Assembly: GCF_900114875.1 (NCBI RefSeq)
Contig: NZ_FPKW01000001.1
Location: forward strand, 186,001-250,000
Length of the DNA: 64,000 nucleotides
DNA from: Chryseobacterium limigenitum
GTDB taxonomy: Bacteria > Bacteroidota > Bacteroidia > Flavobacteriales > Weeksellaceae
Direction: 5' to 3'
Shown here in pieces: positions 8,174 through 17,139 of this stretch; within the stretch, counting starts at the first letter, position 1; each line of letters opens with the position of its first letter. The position numbers and the translations under genes are program-made. Under the pieces are notes generated by a model, which was given only the letters and a program-made list of their open reading frames with translations, searched no databases and had not been told where the DNA came from.

Positions 8174-8556
8174 TTTTCAGACCGCAAAGATACGGCTCGC
8201 TTTCCGAATAGTATTAAAAATTGGATGATTTCTTACCATTGTAAGATTAATAAAATTTAATCTAAATAAAAGATTTGAGTTAGATTATTCTTAATTTTTA
8301 ATAAGGATTTAAAAATTACAGCGCAGAAATGTACTATTCTTAACAACTTAAATAAATCTTAATGGTTAAATTTATAATAATGAACATCGTATAAATTCAG
8401 AGTTTATATTTTTACCGTATTTTCACGGATATTGTAGTATATTATTCTTTTTAATGTTAATAAATTAGTATTTTTAGAAGAAATTTATTGAGGAAATGCT
8501 TTTTCAATAATTAGAGATATATTACCTTTACAAGCCAAATAATCACAGGAAACACT
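8174..8556. other. AT-rich spacer between nuclease and tss operon
   Basis: 383 bases with no credible coding frame. It must contain the divergent promoters. For the nuclease, a TATCTTTG -7 box is visible on the minus strand at 8185-8192. For the tss operon, TACCTTTA at 8523-8530 is the best -7 candidate but has no TTG at the expected distance. Nothing else stands out. Confidence 0.4.
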
Positions 8557-9498
8557 ATGTATGAGAATAATATTGTAGATATGTATTACAATAAGCTGCA
8601 GACAGATTTCAAGGCTGAAGCTGTCGCGGTGAATCTGCTGAAATATCACAGAGCGGTAAGCAATATCTTTATTGATAGGATCGGGATCAATGACAGGGCT
8701 TATTTAAAGGATATTAAAAATATTTCGAGCAGTTATTTAGGTTTTGATGAAGAAGTTTTTACGATAGAAACGTACAGGGAAGGAATTTACGATTACCTTC
8801 CTGAAGGGCTTTTTCATCCGCCTTCATTGGGTGCTACGAGAAAAAATATAGAAAGCGTTGTTAAGGAAATACGCAAGCAGAAAAGAGTAGAAGATGATGC
8901 CAGAAAGTTTTTCCAGCCTTTTGAACTGGAAGTTTTCTTCACGGAAGTCAGTGCTTTGCTTAAAGAATTCGATTTTGACCTTACCAGCGATACTGATACT
9001 TTGCTAGAAACCGTCAGTGAACTTTGGCCTTTGGTGAAAATGCTTGACAAACAAAATGCTTATATTTTTATCTACATTTTACCGTTTTTTCATCAGATAA
9101 GAGGAGATAAAAAGTGGTTTGAAAGATGTATGACGGCATTTTTACAAGTGCCTGTAGAAGTAACTTTTGCCCCAAATGTTATTGATGGAATAGGGGAAAA
9201 TGATGATTCTATGCTATTGGGAAATTCAAAATTGGGAGTTACTTACATTCCGAGTGGGAAACATATGGACGGCCAGCGAAATTGGGTAGTGAATATCGGC
9301 CCGATTCCGTATTCGGATATGAAAAAATATATTCATGGAAACCCGTTCAGAAAAGTGCTTCAGGCTTTATATGATTATTTTCTTCCTGTAAGTGTAGACG
9401 TGGAAGAAAATTTTATCACAGAAAAGAAAGAATATTCATTTATGCTTGAGGATGATGGCAGAAATGCAAACCGCCTCGGATACTCTACCTTTCTGTAA
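8557..9498 (+). CDS. tssG: Type VI secretion baseplate protein TssG (Bacteroidota type)
   Basis: 313 residues, cytoplasmic, no signal peptide. Visible landmarks are the central helical part, the LGNSKLGVTYIPSG segment followed by a VVNIGPIP segment, and a C-terminal domain ending in a helical FRKVLQALYDYFLPVSVDVE. In TssG the order 'LG...LG', then a conserved 'lgpl' strand, then a C-terminal domain is typical, and the length fits. TssG forms the baseplate wedge with TssF and TssK. Its immediate neighbours are TssN and TssK, which strengthens the call. Sequence alone is divergent from proteobacterial TssG, so confidence comes partly from context. Confidence 0.7.
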   Translation: MYENNIVDMYYNKLQTDFKAEAVAVNLLKYHRAVSNIFIDRIGINDRAYLKDIKNISSSYLGFDEEVFTIETYREGIYDYLPEGLFHPPSLGATRKNIESVVKEIRKQKRVEDDARKFFQPFELEVFFTEVSALLKEFDFDLTSDTDTLLETVSELWPLVKMLDKQNAYIFIYILPFFHQIRGDKKWFERCMTAFLQVPVEVTFAPNVIDGIGENDDSMLLGNSKLGVTYIPSGKHMDGQRNWVVNIGPIPYSDMKKYIHGNPFRKVLQALYDYFLPVSVDVEENFITEKKEYSFMLEDDGRNANRLGYSTFL

Positions 9499-9552
9499 AA
9501 TATTTTATTATATTTACAATCACCAACAAAATATAAATTCGAAAAGAAACAA

Positions 9553-10455
9553 ATGGAAATTTCTTCAGTTAAAGGGATCTTTTTTAGGTATATTTTAATG
9601 CCGTTAATAGCAATTATAATGATGATTATCCTCGGGGTAATCAGAAGAAACAAACCTGCTATTAAAATTAAAGTAATCATCATATACGTTCTGCTTTGCG
9701 GTTTGTGCCTTGCTTTGCCTGGTTTGTTCGGGTTTGCGGGGAACTTGTTTAATCCGTACTGGTATCTTATTGCACAGATTATTTACCTTATTTTTGGGAT
9801 TATCCACGTTAATTTATTAGATAAATATTTCAAAAAACATATTGAATCTGTGTCGATGAGTATTTTGTTTGAATCAATACTTTCATTGACGTGTATTGCT
9901 TTCGGAGGATATCTTTTTTACCTGATTTTTAATTGGATGAGCAAAGGAACGGGTTATGCCATTATGTCTGCAACGAGTATGCTGATCTTTTTGGTTCCGA
10001 TGGTATTTTACTATTGCTATATTCAGTTTATCAGTATTCCGTTTGATATTTATAAAACCTGGAGATATTCACCGGATCAGAGACTTCCTGACTTTGAAGG
10101 CGCGGATTTTGATAGATTAATGGTATTGAATGTTGAGCTTAGCAAAAACCTCGAAGATGCCAACAGATTTAGAATTAAAGCTAAAACTTTACCGACCGGA
10201 GTAACTTTCGGAGACTGGTTTTATAGAGTAGTGGATGATTATAATCACAAAAATCCGGGATCTATCATTCATTTGTCAGACATTGAAAAAGAACCGTATT
10301 ACTGGATCTTTTATACAAAAAAATCGTTTTTCAGTTTCAGAAGATATATTGATTTTGATATGGATATTTCTGCAAACGGCATTTCAGAAAATGAAGTGGT
10401 AATCTGCAAAAGAGTTATCCAGCATGAAGAAGAAGGAATTACGAGAAAACCATAA
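9553..10455 (+). CDS. tssN: Type VI secretion protein TssN (Bacteroidota-specific membrane component)
   Basis: 300 residues. The N-terminal half has about five hydrophobic membrane segments (about 10-27, 36-56, 66-84, 100-127, 136-160). The C-terminal half is cytoplasmic and carries GVTFGDWFYRVVDDYNHKNP and a PYYWIFYTKKSF motif. TssN is found only in the T6SSiii systems of Bacteroidota, where it is thought to take part in the envelope complex that replaces TssJ/TssL/TssM. It follows tssG by 54 bases and precedes tssK by 24, so the three are one operon. Confidence 0.8.
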   Translation: MEISSVKGIFFRYILMPLIAIIMMIILGVIRRNKPAIKIKVIIIYVLLCGLCLALPGLFGFAGNLFNPYWYLIAQIIYLIFGIIHVNLLDKYFKKHIESVSMSILFESILSLTCIAFGGYLFYLIFNWMSKGTGYAIMSATSMLIFLVPMVFYYCYIQFISIPFDIYKTWRYSPDQRLPDFEGADFDRLMVLNVELSKNLEDANRFRIKAKTLPTGVTFGDWFYRVVDDYNHKNPGSIIHLSDIEKEPYYWIFYTKKSFFSFRRYIDFDMDISANGISENEVVICKRVIQHEEEGITRKP

Positions 10456-10479
10456 TCACAAATTTTAAAAGTATTAACT

Positions 10480-11619
10480 ATGATACAGCCTATAAAACAT
10501 TTTGCAATCAATTGGGTTGATGGGATGAAAGTTTCCCAAAGACACCTGAATGATCAGGATAATTTTCTAATAGATACCATCAGAGATTCAAATTCTTTGG
10601 CGATCACAACATATAATTACGGACTTTTACCAATCCCGAACGAGTTTACCGACAAAACTATTTTTGATGTTCACAATACAGCAACAAATGACGTTCAGTT
10701 AGTCATAAAGCATTGTAGCGCAGTGACTTTGGCTGGATATAGAGTTGAATTGAATGATAGGAGAGTAAGCGTAAAATCGTTAGCCAAATCAATGAATGAA
10801 GAACAGGCTGATGGTGAATATTATATCCTAATTTCCGTTAATCCGTTTGATAAAGTTCCGTTTGGAGATATCGATCCTGAAGAAATTCCGCCTCGTCATC
10901 CCAATGCACAGCCAAATCATCATATCGAGTTGCTTCCCGTAACTTCTTTGAACAGCAGCTACTCAGGAGGGAATTATCTGATCGTTGGAAAGGTTGATCT
11001 AAAAGGAAATATCGCGCAGGTAGATTCTAATTTTATTCCGCCTTGTACGTCTATTCAAAGTCATCCGGCTTTGTTGGATTATTACAACAGCTATGCAAAA
11101 TCGATCGGAAATCTACAGCAATATGCCTTTAAGATTGTTCAGAAAGCTTCTCATAAAAACCAAAATACTGCTCTAGCTCAGAACGTTAAGTTCTTGTGTA
11201 CTACAATGGTCAATACTTTTGGAGATATGTATTTCCAATTCAGAAACATCATTCCTTGGCAACCGCCTGTATTTTTAATTGAATCTTTTGCAAAACTGGC
11301 GCTTCATTTATACAATTCTACTCAGGTTTTGGTTCCTGCAGAATTGGAAGAAATGTTGAATTATAGCTTAGAATGGAGTGAAATTGCTCCTCATACATTA
11401 TTAAACCAGTTATCGATCGTTGCGGAAACGAACTACGATCATCATAATTGTGGCGAACCGCTTCTTTATATTCAGCAAATGTTGAGAAGTTTAGAAACAA
11501 TTTTCTCTAAATTAAGCGAATTAGATTACATTGGTCAGAGAAAAGAAAATATCATTGTTAACGAACAGGAAGTTTCTTCAAATAACAATCCAAAAAGAGG
11601 TTGGAGTGTTTTAGATTAA
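10480..11619 (+). CDS. tssK: Type VI secretion baseplate protein TssK (Bacteroidota type)
   Basis: 379 residues, soluble. The start IKHFAINWVDGMKVSQRHLN corresponds to the TssK N-terminal pattern in which a conserved 'W.eGm.l...Hf' segment begins the shell domain. The middle has the 'EIPPRHPNAQPNHHIELLPV' type region, and the C-terminal part is helical. TssK joins the baseplate to the membrane complex. Last gene of the tssG-tssN-tssK operon, followed by a clear terminator. No tssB, tssC, hcp, tssH, tssF or vgrG gene occurs anywhere in the window, so the rest of the apparatus must be elsewhere. Confidence 0.82.
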   Translation: MIQPIKHFAINWVDGMKVSQRHLNDQDNFLIDTIRDSNSLAITTYNYGLLPIPNEFTDKTIFDVHNTATNDVQLVIKHCSAVTLAGYRVELNDRRVSVKSLAKSMNEEQADGEYYILISVNPFDKVPFGDIDPEEIPPRHPNAQPNHHIELLPVTSLNSSYSGGNYLIVGKVDLKGNIAQVDSNFIPPCTSIQSHPALLDYYNSYAKSIGNLQQYAFKIVQKASHKNQNTALAQNVKFLCTTMVNTFGDMYFQFRNIIPWQPPVFLIESFAKLALHLYNSTQVLVPAELEEMLNYSLEWSEIAPHTLLNQLSIVAETNYDHHNCGEPLLYIQQMLRSLETIFSKLSELDYIGQRKENIIVNEQEVSSNNNPKRGWSVLD

Positions 11620-11645
11620 TTTTATAATCACTTTCATAAAAATAT

Positions 11646-11678
11646 TTAATCCCGAACGTAATAATTCGGGATTTTTTG
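11646..11678 (+). terminator. Rho-independent terminator of the tss operon
   Basis: AATCCCGAA (11648-11656) pairs with TTCGGGATT (11665-11673), followed by TTTTT. It lies 29 bases after tssK. Confidence 0.9.
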
Positions 11679-11727
11679 TATAAAATTGTTCGATTAAATT
11701 CTTACAGGTTTTTAGCGAATAGTATAC

Positions 11728-11768
11728 GCAATCATCTGCGTAAATCGTTGATATCTGTGGGGGAAAAA
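11728..11768 (+). repeat. Dispersed intergenic repeat, AATC..CTGTGGG family
   Basis: GCAATCATCTGCGTAAATC and ATATCTGTGGGGGAAAAA repeat the element at 1019-1058. It ends directly before the aminotransferase start at 11779. Confidence 0.55.
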
Positions 11769-11778
11769 AAATAAAAAA

Positions 11779-12957
11779 ATGAATTTAGACCAAATAAGAC
11801 AAGATACAAAAGGTTTATCTGATAATAAAATATTTCTAAACAATGCCGGGTCATCATTAATGCCAAAGGTAGTTGTTGATTCTATGGTTGATTATTTTCA
11901 TAAGGAAGAACAATTTGGAGGATATGAAGTCGCTAACCGAAATGCCACTTTATTGGAAGAGTTTTATGAAGAAACTGCAAAACTGATCAATTGTCAATCT
12001 TCAAATATTGCTTTTGCAACCAGTGCAACAGATGCTTATACAAAGGCTTTGTCAAGCATAGCTTTCAAAGAAGGAGACGTAATCATTACCACTGTAGATG
12101 ATTATATTTCAAATCAGATCACTTTTATTTCGCTTCAGAAAAAATTAAATATAAAAGTAATAAGAACAAAAAATCTTTCAGATAATGAATTGGATTTTGA
12201 GGATTTAGAAAACTTGATCAAACAGCATAATCCAAAATTAGTTGCGGTTACGCATATCCCAACAAATTCAGGTTTAATTCAAGATGTAGAAGGTGTTGGG
12301 AAAATTTGCCGTCAATATGATGTTTTGTATTTGGTTGATGCTTGTCAATCTGTTGGACAAATGGTTGTTGATGTTGAGAAAATTGATTGTGATTTTCTGA
12401 CAGCAACAGGAAGAAAATTCATGCGTGGACCAAGAGGAACAGGTTTTCTATATGTTTCGGACAGAGTTTTAGAGCAAAATTATGCGCCCTTATTGTTAGA
12501 TATGCGAGGTGCCAACTGGACGGAATATGATGATTATGAATTATTTAAAACGGCAAAAAGATTCGAGCACTGGGAAATTTCTTATGGTTCGTTGTTAGGT
12601 TTTATGGAAGCTGTAAAATATGCAAATAATGTTGGCTTAGCTAATATTGAAAATTATAACAAAAATTTATCTGGAAAATTGAGAGAAAACCTTAAAAATA
12701 GCGGTTTCAAGGTTTGGGACTGGGGGAATAAACTGAGCAGTATCATCACATTTTGTGGTCCTGATGGTGATCTTGAAAATATTCAGAAGGTTTTAAAAGA
12801 AAATAATATATTTTTTTCTGTGACCTATAAAAACTCAGCTTTGATTGATTTTACCAACAAAAATGTGAATGGAATAGTAAGACTTTCACCACATTATTTC
12901 AACAACATGGAAGAAATTGAAACTGTTTCTGAAATTTTAAAGAATAGTTTGAAGTAA
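11779..12957 (+). CDS. Class V aminotransferase-fold PLP enzyme
   Basis: 392 residues. Fold-type I PLP signature: VDACQS with Asp187, which would contact the pyridine nitrogen, and GRKFMRGPRG with Lys213, the expected Schiff-base lysine. The group includes cysteine desulfurases, isopenicillin-N-epimerase-like and kynureninase-like enzymes. The spacing of the motifs fits the cysteine desulfurase/SufS-like subgroup. I see no SufS-type active-site Cys segment that would settle it, so the substrate is unknown. No sulfur-assembly genes are nearby. It is monocistronic, converging on the DtxR-like gene with a REP-like hairpin between. Confidence 0.85.
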   Translation: MNLDQIRQDTKGLSDNKIFLNNAGSSLMPKVVVDSMVDYFHKEEQFGGYEVANRNATLLEEFYEETAKLINCQSSNIAFATSATDAYTKALSSIAFKEGDVIITTVDDYISNQITFISLQKKLNIKVIRTKNLSDNELDFEDLENLIKQHNPKLVAVTHIPTNSGLIQDVEGVGKICRQYDVLYLVDACQSVGQMVVDVEKIDCDFLTATGRKFMRGPRGTGFLYVSDRVLEQNYAPLLLDMRGANWTEYDDYELFKTAKRFEHWEISYGSLLGFMEAVKYANNVGLANIENYNKNLSGKLRENLKNSGFKVWDWGNKLSSIITFCGPDGDLENIQKVLKENNIFFSVTYKNSALIDFTNKNVNGIVRLSPHYFNNMEEIETVSEILKNSLK

Positions 12958-12978
12958 TTTAGAACTTTATAGATTTTT

Positions 12979-13077
12979 AGATGCTTCGACTCCGCTCAGC
13001 ATGACATCACTAAAAAAGTACGTTATTATAAAACACTTAGTATTCGCAATGTCATGCTGAGCGGAGTTGAAGCATCT
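12979..13077. repeat. REP-like inverted repeat, copy C (near-perfect 29-bp arms)
   Basis: Arms at 12979-13007 and 13049-13077 are inverse complements over 29 bases with one mismatch; the core reads GTCATGCTGAGCGGAGT. It lies between two convergent genes and could act as a bidirectional terminator. Confidence 0.8.
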
Positions 13078-13105
13078 GTATAAAATTAATGGCGGAAAAA
13101 ATAAT

Positions 13106-13759
13106 TTACTTTTTAACTAATATTTTTTCAGTCGCTTTTTTACTTAAAACTTCATGTTTTCCTTCAACTTCAACCGTTACAGATCTGTCAAAACTTTCAA
13201 TTTTAATAATTTTTATTTTGGTATTCAGCAACAGTTTTCTTTCAGTTAAATAATTCAGAAAAGCGTCATCCGAAAGCGTTACGGAAGCAAAAACTACTGT
13301 TTCTCCAACATTGCATACGCTCAATTTCTGTAAATCCTGAGCAATAATATTTCCGTCTTTATCAGGAATTGGCTCTCCATGCGGATCAAACTTTGGATGA
13401 TCTAATATTTCATCCATCTTGTCAAAGAAAATAGTAGAGTGCACGTGCTCAAGCTGTTCTGCGATTTCGTGTACATTTTCCCAGCCAAAATTCATTTTTT
13501 TCACCAAAAACATTTCGGTAAGTCTGTGTTTACGCACAACTAAAGCAGCTTCCCTTCTTCCTTTTTCAGTGACTCTGAGAGGTTTGTAGGTTTCGTAAAT
13601 TACCCAACTTTTGTCTGAGAATTTCTTCATCATGTTATTGACGCTCGGCATTTTTACATTTAAAAATTTGCTAAGCTCGTTAATCGTAACCTTTCCCTCA
13701 TTGTCAACTAAATGAAACAAAGCTTTCAGATAATTTTCTTCTGTTAATGTTGTTTTCAA
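13106..13759 (-). CDS. DtxR/MntR-type metal-dependent transcriptional repressor
   Basis: 217 residues. The N-terminal winged helix carries TEENYLKALFHLVDNEGKVT and a recognition helix with MPSVNNMMKKF. The dimerisation and metal-binding domain contains VRKHRLTEMFL and the E(x2)H pattern HEIAEQLEHV. The C-terminal third is an SH3-like FeoA-type domain (SVCNVGETVVFASV). Family knowledge: represses metal uptake genes when bound to Mn(II) or Fe(II). An inverted repeat overlaps its own -7 box, suggesting autoregulation. No metal transporter is adjacent, so targets lie elsewhere. Confidence 0.92.
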   Translation of the reverse strand: MKTTLTEENYLKALFHLVDNEGKVTINELSKFLNVKMPSVNNMMKKFSDKSWVIYETYKPLRVTEKGRREAALVVRKHRLTEMFLVKKMNFGWENVHEIAEQLEHVHSTIFFDKMDEILDHPKFDPHGEPIPDKDGNIIAQDLQKLSVCNVGETVVFASVTLSDDAFLNYLTERKLLLNTKIKIIKIESFDRSVTVEVEGKHEVLSKKATEKILVKK

Positions 13760-13761
13760 AA

Positions 13762-13791
13762 TGTTAGATGATTTTCAATACAAATCTAACA
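13762..13791 (-). promoter_or_regulatory. Candidate DtxR/MntR operator over the repressor's own promoter
   Basis: TGTTAGAT (13762-13769) and ATCTAACA (13784-13791) form a perfect 8-bp inverted repeat with a 14-base spacer. The right arm contains the minus-strand -7 box TAGATTTG (13788-13781). The left arm ends two bases from the start codon. Binding here would block initiation. Confidence 0.6.
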
Positions 13792-13844
13792 AAATATTAT
13801 TAAAATTCAGGTCTTGTTAATTTAACTTTTTTTAATTTTACTGT

Positions 13845-14879
13845 ATGAAATTTTCATTTAAAAACGACTATTCAGAGGGATGCCACCCGAATATCTTGCA
13901 GGCACTTTTACAAAGCAATCTCGATCAGCAGGCTGGCTATGGCGAAGACGAATATTCTTTACAGGCTAAAGAATTAATTAAAGAAAAAATTAAAAATCCA
14001 AATTCGGACATTTATTTTGTTTCTGGAGGAACACAGGCTAATTTAATTGTAATTTCTTCTATTTTAAGACCTTATCAGTGTGCAATTTCGGCTTCTACAG
14101 GGCATATTTTAAATAATGAAACCGGAGCCATCGAGGCTACAGGACATAAAATTTTGAATATTGAAACCGAAGATGGAAAATTAAGACCATCGGATATTAC
14201 TCCTGTTTTGGAAAGTCATCAGAATGTTCCGCATCAGGTAATGCCGAAATTGGTTTATATATCGAATTCTACGGAGTTGGGAACGATCTATAATGCACAG
14301 GAATTAGAAGATTTATCTGCTTTTTGTAAGAAAAACGGGCTATATTTATTTATGGATGGAGCAAGGCTTGGACATGGATTAACATCTGAGATCAGTGATC
14401 TGACTTTAGAAAAAGTAGCGGAACTAACGGATATTTTTTATTTAGGCGGAACCAAAAACGGAGCGTTGATAGGAGAGGCGATTGTTATTAATAATCAAGA
14501 ACTTAAACAAGATTTTGGTTTTAATATCAAACAAAAAGGAGCTTTATTGGCAAAAGGAAGATTATTGGGAATTCAGTTTTTAGAGCTGATGAAAAATGAT
14601 CTGTATTTTGATCTGGCAAAACATGCTAATCGGCAGGCGATGAAGATCAAAAATGCCATGCAGGAAAAAGGAGTTCAGTTTCTTTCTGATACGTATACCA
14701 ATCAGATTTTCCCCATTTTAAGCAATGACCTGATTCAGGTCTTATCTGAGAAATTTGAATTTTACGTTTGGAAAAAGATTGATGAAAATAATTCTGCGAT
14801 CCGACTTATAACTTCCTGGAATACAGGAGATGAACCTGTAAATGGTTTTATTGAAATCATTAATAGCGAATTATCATAA
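13845..14879 (+). CDS. Threonine aldolase family PLP enzyme
   Basis: 344 residues. Fold-type I PLP enzyme with FVSGGTQANLIVI (cofactor phosphate region), LFMDGARLGHGL (Asp for the pyridine nitrogen) and YLGGTKNGAL, whose Lys forms the internal aldimine. These match low-specificity L-threonine aldolase and the related beta-eliminating lyases. The probable reaction is cleavage of L-threonine to glycine and acetaldehyde. It is divergent from the DtxR-like repressor (85-base gap). TTG-N16-TAATTTTA directly before the ATG suggests a nearly leaderless message. Confidence 0.9.
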   Translation: MKFSFKNDYSEGCHPNILQALLQSNLDQQAGYGEDEYSLQAKELIKEKIKNPNSDIYFVSGGTQANLIVISSILRPYQCAISASTGHILNNETGAIEATGHKILNIETEDGKLRPSDITPVLESHQNVPHQVMPKLVYISNSTELGTIYNAQELEDLSAFCKKNGLYLFMDGARLGHGLTSEISDLTLEKVAELTDIFYLGGTKNGALIGEAIVINNQELKQDFGFNIKQKGALLAKGRLLGIQFLELMKNDLYFDLAKHANRQAMKIKNAMQEKGVQFLSDTYTNQIFPILSNDLIQVLSEKFEFYVWKKIDENNSAIRLITSWNTGDEPVNGFIEIINSELS

Positions 14880-14883
14880 CTAA

Positions 14884-14910
14884 AAAAACAGCCTAAAACA
14901 GGCTGTTTTT
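14884..14910. terminator. Bidirectional terminator
   Basis: AAAAACAGCCT (14884-14894) pairs with AGGCTGTTTTT (14900-14910) around an AAAAC loop, between genes converging from both sides. Both strands end in T runs. Confidence 0.9.
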
Positions 14911-14914
14911 ATTT

Positions 14915-15235
14915 TTAATTCTCGACAAGTATCTTCTTGATACCTTCAATAACTTCATTCTCAAGTTTTTTAATCTTTTCCTTTTTCATGTACATATAAA
15001 TACCGATCGGGAAACAAAAAATAAGATATAACAAAGCTGAATCTGAAGCTGTCTCAGTAATTACTTTACCAGTTTCGGGTTTAGCATTTATTTTTACATT
15101 TCCTGTTAGTGTAAATCCACTTGTTCTTACTTGAAGAGCTCCAAAACTTGTCTGAATTTTATATTGTGGAAACGTTTTCTTCAGTCCATCAATCAATTCA
15201 TTTTTCGAAAACGGTTTAAAATTTAAACTTTGCAT
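14915..15235 (-). CDS. Small membrane protein of unknown function
   Basis: 106 residues. The first 65 are a soluble alpha/beta segment (NELIDGLKKTFPQYKIQTSF), followed by one hydrophobic stretch (about 67-84, LLYLIFCFPIGIYMYM), then a short Lys/Glu-rich tail. No signal peptide. I do not recognise a family. The gene ends at the shared terminator and follows the lipoprotein gene at 15334 on the same strand by 98 bases, so co-transcription is possible. Confidence 0.65.
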   Translation of the reverse strand: MQSLNFKPFSKNELIDGLKKTFPQYKIQTSFGALQVRTSGFTLTGNVKINAKPETGKVITETASDSALLYLIFCFPIGIYMYMKKEKIKKLENEVIEGIKKILVEN

Positions 15236-15333
15236 AGTGTTTGTTATTAATATTTTTTATTAGTATGAGTGTGAGCCCGTACTATAGCAAATACCATGCA
15301 ATTTATTTCAATAATTAGGGAATAATTGATGTT

Positions 15334-15831
15334 TTATTTTAATGCTTTCTCAACCAGTTTACAATCAACTAATTTATATCCTGTTCCTTCGTATTTTATT
15401 TTGTTTTCATTAACGAATTTAGTGCCTGTCTGAGAATCTCTCTCACCGATACCTTCAATTATTGCGTCTTTTTTCTGTAGAAAATAAATGTCGTTTGTAT
15501 TTCCAGATTTGCCTTCTGCGGCAAACTCATAAGTCAGCTTAAGTGTATCGCCAGATTTTATTCCGGATAAAGTTCCTGTAGAACTGTCTTTTTCGCTGTT
15601 TTTATAAGATAATTTTCCTGTTATTGTTCCTAAATTATCATCAATAGTAGCAAAAACACTGTCTTTTCCAACAACTCCTAAATAGCAGAATGATTTTGAG
15701 CCTAATGTATCAACTACAGGTTCAGTTGTTGCTAATGTATCCACATCTGTTTTTGGAGTTATAGTTTCCGTTTTTTTATTACAGTTCATCAAAAAAAATG
15801 ATACCGAACTTAATAAGATTAATTTTTTCAT
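15334..15831 (-). CDS. Uncharacterised lipoprotein
   Basis: 165 residues with a lipoprotein signal (MKKLILLSSVSFFLMNC, lipid on Cys17). After a Thr/Pro/Asp-rich linker the protein is beta-rich: FCYLGVVGKDSVFATI, GTITGKLSY, GDTLKLTYEF. Flavobacteria carry related lipoproteins with 'G.L.Y....EKD...GT..G' patterns, but none has a known role. Solitary gene. The 259 bases upstream (to 16090) are AT-rich and appear to hold only promoters. Confidence 0.75.
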   Translation of the reverse strand: MKKLILLSSVSFFLMNCNKKTETITPKTDVDTLATTEPVVDTLGSKSFCYLGVVGKDSVFATIDDNLGTITGKLSYKNSEKDSSTGTLSGIKSGDTLKLTYEFAAEGKSGNTNDIYFLQKKDAIIEGIGERDSQTGTKFVNENKIKYEGTGYKLVDCKLVEKALK

Positions 15832-16090
15832 ACCTTTTTTATTATGTTAAATCAAATTTCGTGCTGCTAAAATAATAATACTATTTTTAATATAATTAAA
15901 TATAAATTAAAAATAATATTTAGTTTTAAATGTATTTGTGATTTTAATTTAATCAATAATAATAAATTTATGAATGGTTTTCCTAATCGCTGAGAATCGC
16001 TTAAAAAAAATATTTCCGAATAAATATTCGTACACAGAAAAACAAATTAAGGCATGATTAATGTTTGTGATAATTTAAAAATTCATTGTT

Positions 16091-17050
16091 ATGAAAAATT
16101 TGCTTAAAATTATTTTTGCTTTTGTATTTATTTTTGAACTTAATCAATTAAAAGCAGAAACTCCACAAAATTATATTTATACATCTTCAGGAGATCTTCA
16201 GAAAATTGAAAAGCTCATCACCAGAAAAGATATTGGAGGAGTTCAGATTGTTTATAATTGGAAATCCTTAGAAACGGCGAAAGATGTGTATGATTTTTCG
16301 AGAATTGAAAAAGATTTGGAATATTTGACCCAATTGAATAGAAAATTATTCATTCAACTTCAAGACAGATTTTTTGAACCGGAAGCGAGATATGTACCTG
16401 ATTATATTTTAAATGAAAAAGAATATACGGGAGGTTTGGTTCCCCAATTTGATAATCCCGGAGAAAATAAACCGATTGGAAATGGTTGGGCTACTCAACA
16501 ATGGAATCCTGCAGTTCAACAAAGATTTCAAAAACTGATAGGAGAGTTGGCGAAAAAATTTGATGGAAAAATCCAAGGAATCAATTTACCGGAAACTGCT
16601 ATCGATATTGAAATAAAAAGAGATAAAACAGGTTTTAGCTGTGATACATATTTTCATGCTGAGCTTGATAATTTAAAATTTGCAAGAAGTGCTTTCAAAA
16701 AATCTTACGTTTTACAATATGTAAATTTTTTCCCGTGTGAATGGGAAAATGATCATAAATATATGTCCAGATTATTTGAATTTGCGAAAAAAAATAATGT
16801 AGGTTTGGGCGGACCCGATATTGTCCCAAATAAAAATGCACAGATAAAAAATTCATATCCGTTCTTTAATAAATATAAGGGAAAATTATCTTTGGTAGCG
16901 ATGGCAGTACAGGAACCGACGCTGACTTATAAAAATCCAAAGACGAAAAAGCCTTTTACAAAAGAAGAGTTTGTAGAGTATACAGAAAATTATTTGGGAG
17001 TTAACATAATATTTTGGAGCGTAGAATCTCCTTGGCTGAAAGATTCATGA
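16091..17050 (+). CDS. Exported glycoside-hydrolase-like TIM-barrel protein
   Basis: 319 residues with a signal peptide (MKNLLKIIFAFVFIFELNQLKA). Visible pattern of a beta/alpha barrel of the GH-A type: GVQIVYNWKSLE, LFIQLQDRFF, IQGINLPETAID with Glu168 (possible acid/base), LVAMAVQEPT with Glu275 (possible nucleophile) and FWSVESPWL near the end. The tryptophan and aromatic residues near these strands fit a sugar-binding cleft. The exact family and substrate cannot be named from sequence alone. No polysaccharide-utilisation genes (susC/susD) are adjacent, so it is not in a PUL. Confidence 0.6.
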   Translation: MKNLLKIIFAFVFIFELNQLKAETPQNYIYTSSGDLQKIEKLITRKDIGGVQIVYNWKSLETAKDVYDFSRIEKDLEYLTQLNRKLFIQLQDRFFEPEARYVPDYILNEKEYTGGLVPQFDNPGENKPIGNGWATQQWNPAVQQRFQKLIGELAKKFDGKIQGINLPETAIDIEIKRDKTGFSCDTYFHAELDNLKFARSAFKKSYVLQYVNFFPCEWENDHKYMSRLFEFAKKNNVGLGGPDIVPNKNAQIKNSYPFFNKYKGKLSLVAMAVQEPTLTYKNPKTKKPFTKEEFVEYTENYLGVNIIFWSVESPWLKDS

Positions 17051-17139
17051 TTGATTTTAAACCATTAATAATTATTTTAAGAAGTTAAATTTAATGAAGA
17101 TTTACTCTATTGAATTTTAATGTTTTAATTATTTTTTTA

